Virus record (IMG/VR): IMGVR_UViG_3300025570_000087
Coordinates: 1 to 28,067 of that record
DNA: 28,067 bases
Origin: a virus
Reading direction: 5' to 3' (one strand)
In this document: one piece after another, positions 9,763-17,444 of the stretch
Layout of the letters: each line of letters opens with the position of its first letter
How positions within the stretch are numbered: position 1 is the stretch's first letter
Made by a program: the position numbers and the translations under genes
The notes under the pieces: generated by a model
Seen by the model: only the letters and a program-made list of their open reading frames with translations
Database searches by the model: none
What the model was told of the DNA's origin: nothing

Positions 9763-10223
9763 TAGTTAGCAGCCATTGTTAATTGGAATACATCAACTGT
9801 GCTTGGCGCGCCTCCGACAATAGCGGTATTGCTCAATGTCATATCACCGCCCGTCTTCGCTACACTACCGTCAATACGTGACAAAGTTGTGCTAGAAGTA
9901 CCGTCATCATTAGGGTTGCCTGCAAAACGGAACCAGCCGGCTGTGCCTGACGTTATCCCGTTAAACTTCCAGTTCTCTGATACTGCTTTGGCAATAGAAC
10001 CTGCCGCTGCATTATCAAAGTTAATACCGTTAGTTGCTACGCCGTGTGTAAAGGCCAACGCGTCTACGGTAACCTGGCCAAGCAGAACGCCTGCCGCAGC
10101 AGAGTCAGCAGTAGCGGGTTGCGCGCCTGAGTAGATGTAGATCGTGCCGTTAGCTAAGGCGGCGTCTAAACCCGTGCTGCCTAACATAGCGTCCCGTAAT
10201 CCTGTTGAAAATCGAACTGCCAT
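9762..10223 (-). CDS. Small beta-rich virion protein, paralogue of the 150-aa protein
   Basis: This 153-aa product has the same architecture as the 150-aa protein: an R-F-S-T-G-L-R-D N-terminus, a YIYSGAQPATAD segment, GINFDN, ENWKFNG and a TST-containing strand near residue 110. It differs enough that duplication was not recent. GGGA lies 8 bases before the ATG, and the gene begins only 2 bases after the previous stop. Role in the particle is inferred from position after the tail accessory protein and before the fibre candidates. Confidence 0.65.
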   Translation of the reverse strand: MAVRFSTGLRDAMLGSTGLDAALANGTIYIYSGAQPATADSAAAGVLLGQVTVDALAFTHGVATNGINFDNAAAGSIAKAVSENWKFNGITSGTAGWFRFAGNPNDDGTSSTTLSRIDGSVAKTGGDMTLSNTAIVGGAPSTVDVFQLTMAAN

Positions 10224-10225
10224 AA

Positions 10226-11425
10226 TTATATCCCTATATATTTATTATTTACTGTCCCACTATCCGTAGTGGAGACTAGAAACCTGTTATACCCGTCTTG
10301 CTCTATAAAAGCGGTGACACATCTGCCACCAGGTGCCACGCTCGCACGCGTTTGCGTAAGATTTTCAAACTCAGGTACTCTGCATACCCCTCGATTTGTC
10401 CAGAAATAGAGCACGCCATTTGGATCTTGAGATGCTTGATTCCCTTCTGGTACGCCGTAATCCGCGAGTTTCACTAACCCGTTGCTCATGGAGTACGAGA
10501 GTATTGTCTTATCTGTGGCGATTAATACGCCGCCTGTATACGCCTCTAGCATCCTGACCTGTCCAGACACTGCTTCGTATGATCCGAAGAGGTCAAACAA
10601 CCCTAGCCAAAAAGGCTCAGAGTGGAAGATATAAGTGGCGTCTTGAGGCTGTGAATAATCTGCAACATACATCCGCCCGTCTTGGTAGGTGAGCTTAGTG
10701 GCTGACATCGGTACTGGGTAACGTTGGTGTTGCTCCTTAGCTAGCGGAACGATTAAGTTCTCTAATGCGCCATCAAGGAGAAACGATATATTGGTTGTAG
10801 TGACCGCTTTGTATAGCGTCTCACCATTAGTAGCCGAGATATAGATAACCGTCTCGTGGTCAGCTAGTTGGGGTACTTCGATCTGAAGTCCTGAGTTAGC
10901 TGATGTATTTACAACGACAGGTGTGGGCGCAGCGCCTTCTTCTCCGAAACTATTACGGTGTGTGCACGTGACTTGGTATTGACCTGGCGGTATTGAGCCT
11001 GCGGCTAACGTAATACTAGGTTGCATAGCGGTTGCTACGCCCCACGGTTTAAATACGTCCGAGTCTATTACGCCTGTCTTAGGACCAAGGATGTAGATCT
11101 TATTTCCAACTTCTTCCCATTCATATACGCCTTCTGGAAAACCAGTAGCTAGAACCGTCGAGGTGAAGTCAGCTTCAATCGCGATAAGCGATCCGTCGTC
11201 GATGGCGTACATATGTTTCTGGTCGTCTGTCGAGAACATCCCGTAGACATCCGATAGCGATAAGCGGGAGGTATATCCGTCGCGCCTATGGATAGAATCC
11301 TCGTTGTCTATATTTATATTGTCGGCAACAAGTAGTGCCCCTTTCGGAGCTTGTAGCGGGTCGAGCGTGTTTACTAAACCCAGAAACGAGTTTACTTTGA
11401 GTGGGTCTTGTTTAGGTAGGGTCAT
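10226..11425 (-). CDS. Tail accessory protein, P22 gp10-like
   Basis: The 399-aa product begins with a conserved-looking segment (NSFLGLVNTLDPLQAPKGAL, then NINIDNEDSIHRRDGY) that is typical of phage tail-hub or DNA-stabilisation proteins. Many short strands that suggest a beta-propeller follow. A fibronectin-like insert lies near residues 135-180 (PPGQYQVTCTHRNSFGEEG). In P22-type phages such proteins plug the portal below the adaptor. The gene overlaps the adaptor gene by 4 bases (ATGA), with GGTGG just upstream, and follows it directly, as expected. The assignment rests on pattern and order, not on an alignment. Confidence 0.6.
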   Translation of the reverse strand: MTLPKQDPLKVNSFLGLVNTLDPLQAPKGALLVADNINIDNEDSIHRRDGYTSRLSLSDVYGMFSTDDQKHMYAIDDGSLIAIEADFTSTVLATGFPEGVYEWEEVGNKIYILGPKTGVIDSDVFKPWGVATAMQPSITLAAGSIPPGQYQVTCTHRNSFGEEGAAPTPVVVNTSANSGLQIEVPQLADHETVIYISATNGETLYKAVTTTNISFLLDGALENLIVPLAKEQHQRYPVPMSATKLTYQDGRMYVADYSQPQDATYIFHSEPFWLGLFDLFGSYEAVSGQVRMLEAYTGGVLIATDKTILSYSMSNGLVKLADYGVPEGNQASQDPNGVLYFWTNRGVCRVPEFENLTQTRASVAPGGRCVTAFIEQDGYNRFLVSTTDSGTVNNKYIGI

Positions 11426-12114
11426 AATCCACCATACTTAACCGTACCAACACGGCGTTGCTTTCTAGTCTGACGACCCTTCACGATCTTGCAGTATTGA
11501 TAAAACTGCATTTTATAACGATCGGCTAACTGCATATTACCGGAGTCAGAGTCTTGCTTCTCATAGGCCATGGCTTTACAGAACATCAACAAAGAGCGTT
11601 GGTGGGCTGACTCAGCTAGCTCTAGAACACTGCCGTCGTCAACAATATCGTTTACGGGTAACCGAATTACTGAGAACTGAATAGTGTCACTTGCACTAGG
11701 TATTGGAACGAGCCGTGCTTTGTTAGTCTGCTCATCAGTGACAAGAAGTCTGGGTGTACCTTTAGCCGTATCCCAGTTACCTGACAACTGCTCGCCGTAT
11801 CCACCTGTGGTGTATTCTTTGTCAAGTTCATTGAAGTTAACAATCCTCAGTGGACGAGAGCGCGAGCCTAATCTAGCACGTCGGATCTCGATGATCCGTG
11901 GATCAATATCAATCCACGGGCTGTCGATCGTAATAGCAGGCTGAGTTACAGCCGGTGTAGAGGAATCTTTAAAGTAATCGGTAAGACGTGCAAATTCTTT
12001 CTGGGCTTCATCTAGATACCAGAAGAACTCCTGGTCAGACCAGAAATACTCTTGTACTGTATCTTCCACTTCTGTGCGGAATATACCAAGGAGATCCTCT
12101 ACTAGATAAGCCAC
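11422..12114 (-). CDS. Head-tail adaptor protein (P22 gp4-like position), GTG start
   Basis: The 230-aa product starts with helical VEDLLGIFRTEVEDTVQEYF and a W-S-D-x-E-F-F-W-Y-L-D-E-A-Q-K-E-F helix. A beta middle (TPRLLVTDEQ) and a C-terminal helical half (HQRSLLMFCKAMAYEKQDSD) follow, then a basic tail. This helical-beta-helical layout is that of phage connector/adaptor proteins that dock under the portal. The start codon is GTG, 4 bases after the previous stop, with only a weak Shine-Dalgarno site, so reinitiation is likely. It ends in a 4-base overlap with the gp10-like gene. Confidence 0.6.
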   Translation of the reverse strand: MAYLVEDLLGIFRTEVEDTVQEYFWSDQEFFWYLDEAQKEFARLTDYFKDSSTPAVTQPAITIDSPWIDIDPRIIEIRRARLGSRSRPLRIVNFNELDKEYTTGGYGEQLSGNWDTAKGTPRLLVTDEQTNKARLVPIPSASDTIQFSVIRLPVNDIVDDGSVLELAESAHQRSLLMFCKAMAYEKQDSDSGNMQLADRYKMQFYQYCKIVKGRQTRKQRRVGTVKYGGL

Positions 12115-12118
12115 TATA

Positions 12119-12502
12119 CTACTCTACTGCTTCTTCGCCGATTGTAAGCCGAACGTCGGCCCACACTTCATCGCGTTCCCCAGCAAAGACTTGGAATCCT
12201 AAATCTTTTGACATGACGACTGCGTCTGGTTTACCAGACCCTGTGAAGTCACCACGCTTGTTGCGAGCGACCATAGAGCGGATCTGTTTTGCTAAGGCTG
12301 TTGTACGTTCTGGCCCTTCAAGTTGTACAGCAATTTTTGTCTCTTCAGCATCAAGGACTTCGCCTTGTACTAAATGAGCTCCGGCAGCTAGACAATCTTT
12401 AACGGCGGCAGCAGGTACATCAACTGGGGTGTTCTTTTTAAACTCGAAAGTGTAACCAACTAGGGTTACAACGAGCTTATCTACAGGCATTTGTAGTTTC
12501 AT
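12119..12502 (-). CDS. Unknown 127-aa head-region protein
   Basis: The product is not recognised. It has an N-terminal beta segment (MPVDKLVVTLVGYTFEFKKN), a short helix PAAAVKDCLAAGAHLV, an acidic loop, then a basic helix (KQIRSMVARNKRGDFTG) and a beta C-terminus. AGGA is 8 bases upstream of the ATG. The leader AGGAAATAAAT is nearly the same as that of the preceding 130-aa gene, so the two may be expressed at similar levels. Position between the capsid and adaptor genes suggests a head-completion or connector role. Confidence 0.6.
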   Translation of the reverse strand: MKLQMPVDKLVVTLVGYTFEFKKNTPVDVPAAAVKDCLAAGAHLVQGEVLDAEETKIAVQLEGPERTTALAKQIRSMVARNKRGDFTGSGKPDAVVMSKDLGFQVFAGERDEVWADVRLTIGEEAVE

Positions 12503-12538
12503 TATTTATTTCCTAAAGTGAGTGGTGTCCCCGAAGGG

Positions 12539-12586
12539 GGAAGGGAGTGACTAAACTCCCTTCCTAGTCAACCACTGCCGGTGGTT
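12539..12586 (-). other. Tandem intergenic hairpins after the 130-aa gene
   Basis: Two perfect stems fill the 82-base gap. One has 10-bp arms GGAAGGGAGT / ACTCCCTTCC (12539-12564, 6-base loop). The other has 6-bp arms AACCAC / GTGGTT (12570-12586), which include the stop codon. A shorter CCC-TTCG-GGG hairpin adjoins on the minus strand. There is no T-run, so these are not classic terminators. Confidence 0.6.
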
Positions 12587-12977
12587 AAACTGGTTGTACT
12601 TCGTTTGCACGTCCACCTACGATGTACGAAACAAGCACGTAACCATCACCGACTGTAGGCGTACCAGTGTTCGTGATGTTCAAAACAAGTGCATCTGTTA
12701 CAGAGAAAGCCGCGCCTGCAGGTACTAGGTTTGTTCCACCTGCAACTTTAGCGTCAACGTTTGCTGCATACTTATCACCAGTAGTCTTGTCACCTAAGTC
12801 AAGTACAGCTGATGAAGCAGAGTCAAATGCATTTACGATTACGACTGCGCCGCCAGTTACGACTGCGCCGCCAGGGATATCAATTAACTCTACGCTTACG
12901 CCATCAGCGTCTGCGAAGGTAAAATTGACCTTAGCTGTTAGTGGCCATTGACGACCACCATCTTTTACGATTGCCAT
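12585..12977 (-). CDS. Possible capsid decoration/cement protein
   Basis: The 130-aa product is Val/Ala/Gly/Thr-rich and predicted nearly all-beta. Motifs include IPGGAVVTGGAVVIVNAFDSAS and a C-terminal GDGYVLVSYIVGG. Small beta-rich proteins coded directly after the major capsid protein are often decoration or cement proteins, and that is the basis of the call. GAGGAAATAAATC precedes the ATG, a strong Shine-Dalgarno site. Hairpins flank the gene on both sides, which may stabilise its message. No specific family is recognised. Confidence 0.55.
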   Translation of the reverse strand: MAIVKDGGRQWPLTAKVNFTFADADGVSVELIDIPGGAVVTGGAVVIVNAFDSASSAVLDLGDKTTGDKYAANVDAKVAGGTNLVPAGAAFSVTDALVLNITNTGTPTVGDGYVLVSYIVGGRANEVQPV

Positions 12978-13001
12978 GATTTATTTCCTCTTAAGCAATA
13001 T

Positions 13002-13025
13002 GATGGGGCGGCGAACCGCCCCGTC
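13002..13025 (-). other. UUCG-loop hairpin between capsid and decoration genes
   Basis: On the minus strand, GGGGCGG-TTCG-CCGCCCC is a perfect 7-bp stem with a UUCG loop; it extends to 10 bp with one G-U pair. It lies 4 bases after the capsid stop. ATCATATT follows it, not a T-run. It could protect the 3' end of the capsid message or act as a partial terminator. Confidence 0.65.
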
Positions 13026-13028
13026 GGA

Positions 13029-14138
13029 TTAGATAGCAGTATCGATAGCGATAACACCGAAATCTTGTTCAGTACCAGAGATCTGACTATGGAACACAGG
13101 TTTCTTCATACCGATGATTTTGCCGGTAGAAATAGCTTGTTGATTGTCATAATCGAACATCTTCTCGATCCACTCAGGTGAACCAATATCAGCGAATGCC
13201 ATAGCTTGAGCACCACACATTAGGACACGTTGGCCGTCGACGTTAGAACCTGCACCCCATTTAGATCCAGCTAGTGCACCTTTAGTGTTGTACACGTGAC
13301 GGTATTCGTAGATCGCTAAGCCATCAACATAGATAACCGAAGCGCCTTTGAATAACGGGTTAGATGAGCTACGTGGTAACGCGTCTTTCCATGCAGCCAT
13401 AAAGTCTGGGTCAGCTTTAAGCTTCGCAATACCTTGAGGAGTCATGAATACGTTGTACACTTCCATACCATCACCACCACGGATTGGGCGGATGAAGTTG
13501 TCTTTAGCGTACGCTTTGGCTTCTACCAACATACGCCATGAAGGAGTATCAGTAGAGACTAACGATGCGTTAGAGGCATGGCTGAAATCTTTAGCAGTGT
13601 TGTTCCATGTAAGAACGCGATCTGTAGTTGGAGCAGATACATCACCAGAGAAATCTAAGTTTACGAAATCAGAACCAACACGATCACGACCGTTAGTGTG
13701 CTTGCTATAAGCAACACCAGACATTGTCAAGAACGCTAATTGGTCGCAACGATCAGCAAGCCAGTAAGACAAGTTGTCGCGTGAAGTTTCGCGGAAGTTG
13801 ATGATTGAACGTTGGTCAGCCATACGGCCTTCGTGGCGTGTAGCGTGACGTAGTTGATCAAGCTGAACAACCATGTCGTATGATTTACCAGCTTCTTCAT
13901 TACCTTCTAATGTGCGATCCCCTGCGATACCATCGCCTTCAAGATCTGCTACTAGGGTAATTACTGCACGAGCGCCTTTTTCGGACTTAGTCAACTCAGT
14001 GATTCGTTGAATCATTGCGTTGTTACCAGTACCCATAAAGCGGTTCATGAAAGAGTTGTTACGCGCTGCTTTCCAAAGATCTTTAGACCAGACGGTCTTT
14101 TCTTCGTTTGTAAGCAGGGCAAAGTTACTTAATGCCAT
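13029..14138 (-). CDS. Major capsid protein, DUF4043/N4-gp56-like
   Basis: The 369-aa product shows the signature of this capsid family: N-terminal helices (LLTNEEKTVWSKDLWKAARN), GDRTLEGNEE at about residues 73-82, and VVQLDQLRHATRHEGRMADQ about 10 residues later. The D-x-x-L-E-G-N-E-E loop followed by the L-R-H-A/V-x-R strand is characteristic. An HK97 fold is expected from family knowledge. AAAGGAA lies just upstream of the ATG. The gene follows the scaffold candidate after an unusually long 245-base spacer full of hairpins. Flanking structured spacers fit a need for much higher capsid expression than its neighbours. Confidence 0.85.
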   Translation of the reverse strand: MALSNFALLTNEEKTVWSKDLWKAARNNSFMNRFMGTGNNAMIQRITELTKSEKGARAVITLVADLEGDGIAGDRTLEGNEEAGKSYDMVVQLDQLRHATRHEGRMADQRSIINFRETSRDNLSYWLADRCDQLAFLTMSGVAYSKHTNGRDRVGSDFVNLDFSGDVSAPTTDRVLTWNNTAKDFSHASNASLVSTDTPSWRMLVEAKAYAKDNFIRPIRGGDGMEVYNVFMTPQGIAKLKADPDFMAAWKDALPRSSSNPLFKGASVIYVDGLAIYEYRHVYNTKGALAGSKWGAGSNVDGQRVLMCGAQAMAFADIGSPEWIEKMFDYDNQQAISTGKIIGMKKPVFHSQISGTEQDFGVIAIDTAI

Positions 14139-14159
14139 GTCGAATATTCCTTTATTCGT

Positions 14160-14374
14160 CGTATTAAAATCCCAAAACTATGGGAATGATTGGTCAAACG
14201 TTCTGAACCTATCGCGTCAGATAACTTTCGCTTAATACGGTTATTTATCGAGGGTGGCGATCCTCGCTCTATCTATCGCTATAGAGGTCGAAGTATGGAT
14301 CTAGCGCATCCTTGCGCATTTGATACATCCTTGTATCGCAGAACCATGTGAGCATGGTACCACAATACAAGGAT
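14160..14374 (-). other. Hairpin array between scaffold and capsid genes
   Basis: At least six short perfect stems lie in the 245-base spacer. They are TCCCA/TGGGA (14170-14185), CGAGG/CCTCG (14249-14266), CTCTAT/ATAGAG (14267-14286), GCGCA/TGCGC (14304-14317), GATACA/TGTATC (14322-14337) and ACCATG/CATGGT (14343-14358). The fourth and fifth have the same loop, AGGA on the transcript. Outer arms CGTATTAA (14160-14167) and TTAATACG (14232-14239) can also pair. A 10-bp pairing of 14327-14336 with 14365-14374 competes with the fifth stem. No gene is seen in this spacer. Confidence 0.7.
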
Positions 14375-14383
14375 TATAGTCAA

Positions 14384-15232
14384 CTAGTTGACGTCACCAC
14401 GCATTTTCCGCTTGGTTGATTCTGGTAACGCGTCGAACTCTTCCTCAGTCAGATCATTAACATCAGGGAGTACATCTTTTTTACCTGAGTTATCACTATC
14501 AAACCCTACCTTATCTAAACCAGGTGGTTGCTTATTAGCGGTATCTACGTTCTTCTTCACGTCCGTTTTTCGCTTCTGGGCTGGCTCTGCAGGTTCTGCA
14601 GCTGCTACACCTTTAGGCATGACGTAACGTACCGCATCTTGTAGTGCTGTAGAAGGTGCTGTACCTGACGAGACAAACGCGCGTTGTAGACGAAGTACTT
14701 CGTCTACCGAGTCTTGGTCATAGGTATCGGAGTCAGGGTCAAGATTAGGGTACTGGGTATTCAATGCTTCGATAGTAGAATCAAGACGGATAGACTCGCG
14801 AGTAGACTCGCTCGTACGTTGCGAACGTTGTTCGTGCTCTGCATCACGTTCTGCTCGTTCCATCTGACGGATCTGCTTATTGTAGCCAGCCGCAGCTGCT
14901 GTATCACCATCTGCTCTAGCTTGCTCTAGCTTAAGGTCTAAGTCTGCATAAGGATCAGCTTCTTCTTTCTGCTCTTCCTTAGGTGACATGCTAGCACGCA
15001 ACTCAGCCAGTTCACGCTCCGCTTCTCTTGCACGGTTTGCTGCTGAGTCGTAACGATGCTTTGGGATCATCCCATTAGATCGGGGTGCTTCCTCTTCTTC
15101 CTCTTCAGGCGCTTCAGCTTCTTCCTCTTCAGGCGCTTCCGCTTCTTCTAAGCCTTCTTCCTCTTCTTCTTCGACCGCTTGATCTTCAGGCAACAAGATG
15201 TCATCTTCGTCTTCCATGGCAGTGTTTGACAT
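14384..15232 (-). CDS. Putative capsid scaffolding protein
   Basis: The 282-aa product is highly charged. Residues 1-50 are an acidic low-complexity run with repeated EAPEEEE units. The middle is helical and rich in E, R and A, with coiled-coil character (RAREAERELAELRA). The C-terminal third is mixed charge, with DLTEEEFDALPESTKRKMRG near the end. Acidic, helical proteins coded between portal and major capsid protein are scaffolds in many phages, including P22-like ones; the call rests on this. AGGAGG lies 7 bases before the ATG and is held in a small hairpin with the portal stop codon. Confidence 0.72.
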   Translation of the reverse strand: MSNTAMEDEDDILLPEDQAVEEEEEEGLEEAEAPEEEEAEAPEEEEEEAPRSNGMIPKHRYDSAANRAREAERELAELRASMSPKEEQKEEADPYADLDLKLEQARADGDTAAAAGYNKQIRQMERAERDAEHEQRSQRTSESTRESIRLDSTIEALNTQYPNLDPDSDTYDQDSVDEVLRLQRAFVSSGTAPSTALQDAVRYVMPKGVAAAEPAEPAQKRKTDVKKNVDTANKQPPGLDKVGFDSDNSGKKDVLPDVNDLTEEEFDALPESTKRKMRGDVN

Positions 15233-15236
15233 TGTA

Positions 15237-15251
15237 AATCCTCCTAGGATT
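15237..15251 (-). promoter_or_regulatory. Hairpin enclosing the scaffold ribosome-binding site
   Basis: On the transcript, AATCCT-AGG-AGGATT is a 6-bp stem with a 3-base loop. It contains the scaffold Shine-Dalgarno site and the portal stop codon TAG. A ribosome finishing the portal gene would open it, so it could couple scaffold translation to portal translation. Confidence 0.5.
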
Positions 15252-17382
15252 CTTTAGTTTTAGTTTTGGCTTTTTCTTTATCAGCTCGCTCTGCTTGTTC
15301 TCGCTTCGCTTCGCCGTCTTGGATGGTAGCCAGCATCTTTATCTTTTGCTGGCCGACTGCTTTTTCTCGTTCTAGCTGAAGCTGCATGGCTTGTTTTTCT
15401 CTCGCCATCCACAACTCTGCATCTTGCTTCTCACGTGCCATTTCCAACTCCGCTGCTATCTTAGCGTGTTGTAATCTTAGCTCGCCTTGCCCGTCATCTT
15501 GCTGGTCTTTTTGCACTTCGGCCATTTCTTTACGGGCTCTTACTGCGTTGAGCGCTGCAGTAGATGATTTAACCTGGGTATCCGCTTCTTTGTCTTTATT
15601 TTCAAGTTCGAGTTTCTGCATCTCAAGCTGCTGCATTTTTTGCTCGGCTTCAGTTGCTTCACCGCCGCCTTGTAGTTCTTTAATGCGTGCTGCTATTTCT
15701 GTTTTACGAGACAGATGACTATTCTCAATTAACACATCGTCAGGAATAGCGATGCCTAGTTGACGTAGCTCAAGTGCTTCTTGGAACTGCGTAGTCTCGA
15801 AGTCATCTCTTGCAGGAACGTTCGTAACAACAATGCCGTATTCACCTAGCGTTAGATCATTAATTAGCTGACCTTCTGGTGTCATCTGGTTTACAGCCAT
15901 CTGCTCAGTCTGTGCTGTTAAGTCACGACCGACGACTTGGATAACACGTTCTTCTGTGTAATAAGTCTGAACTAAATTTAAGATCCGCTTAGCCAACATG
16001 TGGCGTGTTTTGGTTAGGTTATCTAGTGGTTTCGCTAAGTTGACAGCGCCAGCAGATTGTTTTGCTTTAATCGCTTTTGCTGCTACGTCGGCTCTATCCA
16101 TGCCGCGCTGTGAATCAGAGATACCTGATATTTCTTTAATGAACTCATCTGACTTATACGTTACACGATCGAGGCCAGTTGGCACTTGGTTCGGGCTGAT
16201 CTTCTCTAGATCGTTTACATCTGTTAGCTCAAACACAACACCTGTTTCAGCGCCGCGTTCTTCCAGATCTTCTACATCCATGTTCTGTAGTGAGCCGGCT
16301 TTAACTTTGTAACCACTGTTTGCTGTGGTGTTGATAATGTGTAGTTCTTGACTTGACGCTTTGTTGAGCTGGTCTTGTGGAGAAAGGAGATTCTCGACTA
16401 AGCCAATCGTCCGTCCGTTACGAAGGTATGGGAAGTAAGGCACGATAGTAAAGTAGGTGTAAGGACTCCACTCGTCGAACAGCACAATGTCATCAGCTGT
16501 TACCGTCCAGCGGATAGATTCCGCTAAGCGCTTAACCATTGACAAGCCTGCTTTGTTAGCAACATCTTGGCGTTTTGCACTGTCCCAGTTATCTGGAACC
16601 ATACGCATGTCGCCTGCTTCGATGTCTACGAACCACCACGCATTTCGGATCTTACGGTATTGTCTTTCGATAATACGCACTTTACGGCGTGTATTATCAT
16701 TCTCTCTGTCACCTTCTGGAACTTGAAACGAGCCAGCAAACGTACCGTGGTAGCGTTCGGCTGAGTCGTACCCAAACTGGAACTCGCTAGCCACTTTGGT
16801 CTTTAGGGTATCGGCGTGCTTTTTACTATAGAGTAGCTCGATGTCATTTATCGTTAGCCACTTAGTGATGAACACTTCTTTCCAGGTATCGGGATCGTAC
16901 TCGTCTGCATCAGGATCTATAACGACATTACGGGGGTTTATACGCTTAAGGCGTACCTCGCCTTGCATGTGATCGTCAAAAGCAGCACGTACATCGAAGA
17001 AGCCACGACTTGTTATGAACCCATCGTTGGAGACTTCTGATTCAATATCATCGAGCTTGTTACTGTTGGTGATCTGAATGTAAACTTTAGTGAGCGCGTC
17101 GGCGACTTCTTGTGTGCCATCTTTCAAGGGGCGAAAGGATACGTCTGCTCTATTACGCAGTTGCTCGCCCATAACCACAGCCATAGTAGACATGATTTTA
17201 TTTATGGTGAGTACTGGCTTGCCTTGCGATTCTAGTTTCTGGCGGACAGCTTCGTCCCACTGCTCTCCAGCAAAATACTTATCGCACAGGTCAGCCTTCT
17301 TGACGAAGTCAAGGTGGCCGTTGTCTCTCGCGTATGAGTATCGTTCGAACTGTTCGCTAGCTATTTCATAATCGGTCGGCAT
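15244..17382 (-). CDS. Portal protein, P22-like
   Basis: The portal forms the dodecameric DNA channel at the head vertex. The product (712 aa from this start) shows the P22-type layout: an N-terminal helix with an ADLCDKYFAGEQWDE-like segment, VLTINKIMSTMAVVMGEQLRNR, the clip/stem region with RINPRNVVIDPDA, and DEWSPYTYFTIVPYFPYLRNG. A C-terminal run of more than 130 residues rich in Q, K and E (LQLEREKAVGQQKIKML) matches the long helical barrel of P22-type portals. I chose the ATG at 17382 because AAGGA lies 8 bases upstream. An in-frame ATG three codons earlier (17391) has AAGG directly against it, too close to serve. Confidence 0.85.
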   Translation of the reverse strand: MPTDYEIASEQFERYSYARDNGHLDFVKKADLCDKYFAGEQWDEAVRQKLESQGKPVLTINKIMSTMAVVMGEQLRNRADVSFRPLKDGTQEVADALTKVYIQITNSNKLDDIESEVSNDGFITSRGFFDVRAAFDDHMQGEVRLKRINPRNVVIDPDADEYDPDTWKEVFITKWLTINDIELLYSKKHADTLKTKVASEFQFGYDSAERYHGTFAGSFQVPEGDRENDNTRRKVRIIERQYRKIRNAWWFVDIEAGDMRMVPDNWDSAKRQDVANKAGLSMVKRLAESIRWTVTADDIVLFDEWSPYTYFTIVPYFPYLRNGRTIGLVENLLSPQDQLNKASSQELHIINTTANSGYKVKAGSLQNMDVEDLEERGAETGVVFELTDVNDLEKISPNQVPTGLDRVTYKSDEFIKEISGISDSQRGMDRADVAAKAIKAKQSAGAVNLAKPLDNLTKTRHMLAKRILNLVQTYYTEERVIQVVGRDLTAQTEQMAVNQMTPEGQLINDLTLGEYGIVVTNVPARDDFETTQFQEALELRQLGIAIPDDVLIENSHLSRKTEIAARIKELQGGGEATEAEQKMQQLEMQKLELENKDKEADTQVKSSTAALNAVRARKEMAEVQKDQQDDGQGELRLQHAKIAAELEMAREKQDAELWMAREKQAMQLQLEREKAVGQQKIKMLATIQDGEAKREQAERADKEKAKTKTKES

Positions 17383-17419
17383 CCTTGCCATCCTTGGTAA
17401 GGTTTATTAATGGGTATGA

Positions 17420-17441
17420 TACAGTATTTTACGTGACTGTA
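17420..17441 (-). other. Small dyad upstream of the portal gene
   Basis: TACAGT and ACTGTA form a 6-bp stem around a 10-base loop in the 50-base gap between the beta-propeller gene and the portal. It has no T-run and no clear promoter motif. It may be incidental. Confidence 0.3.
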
Positions 17442-17444
17442 CTA

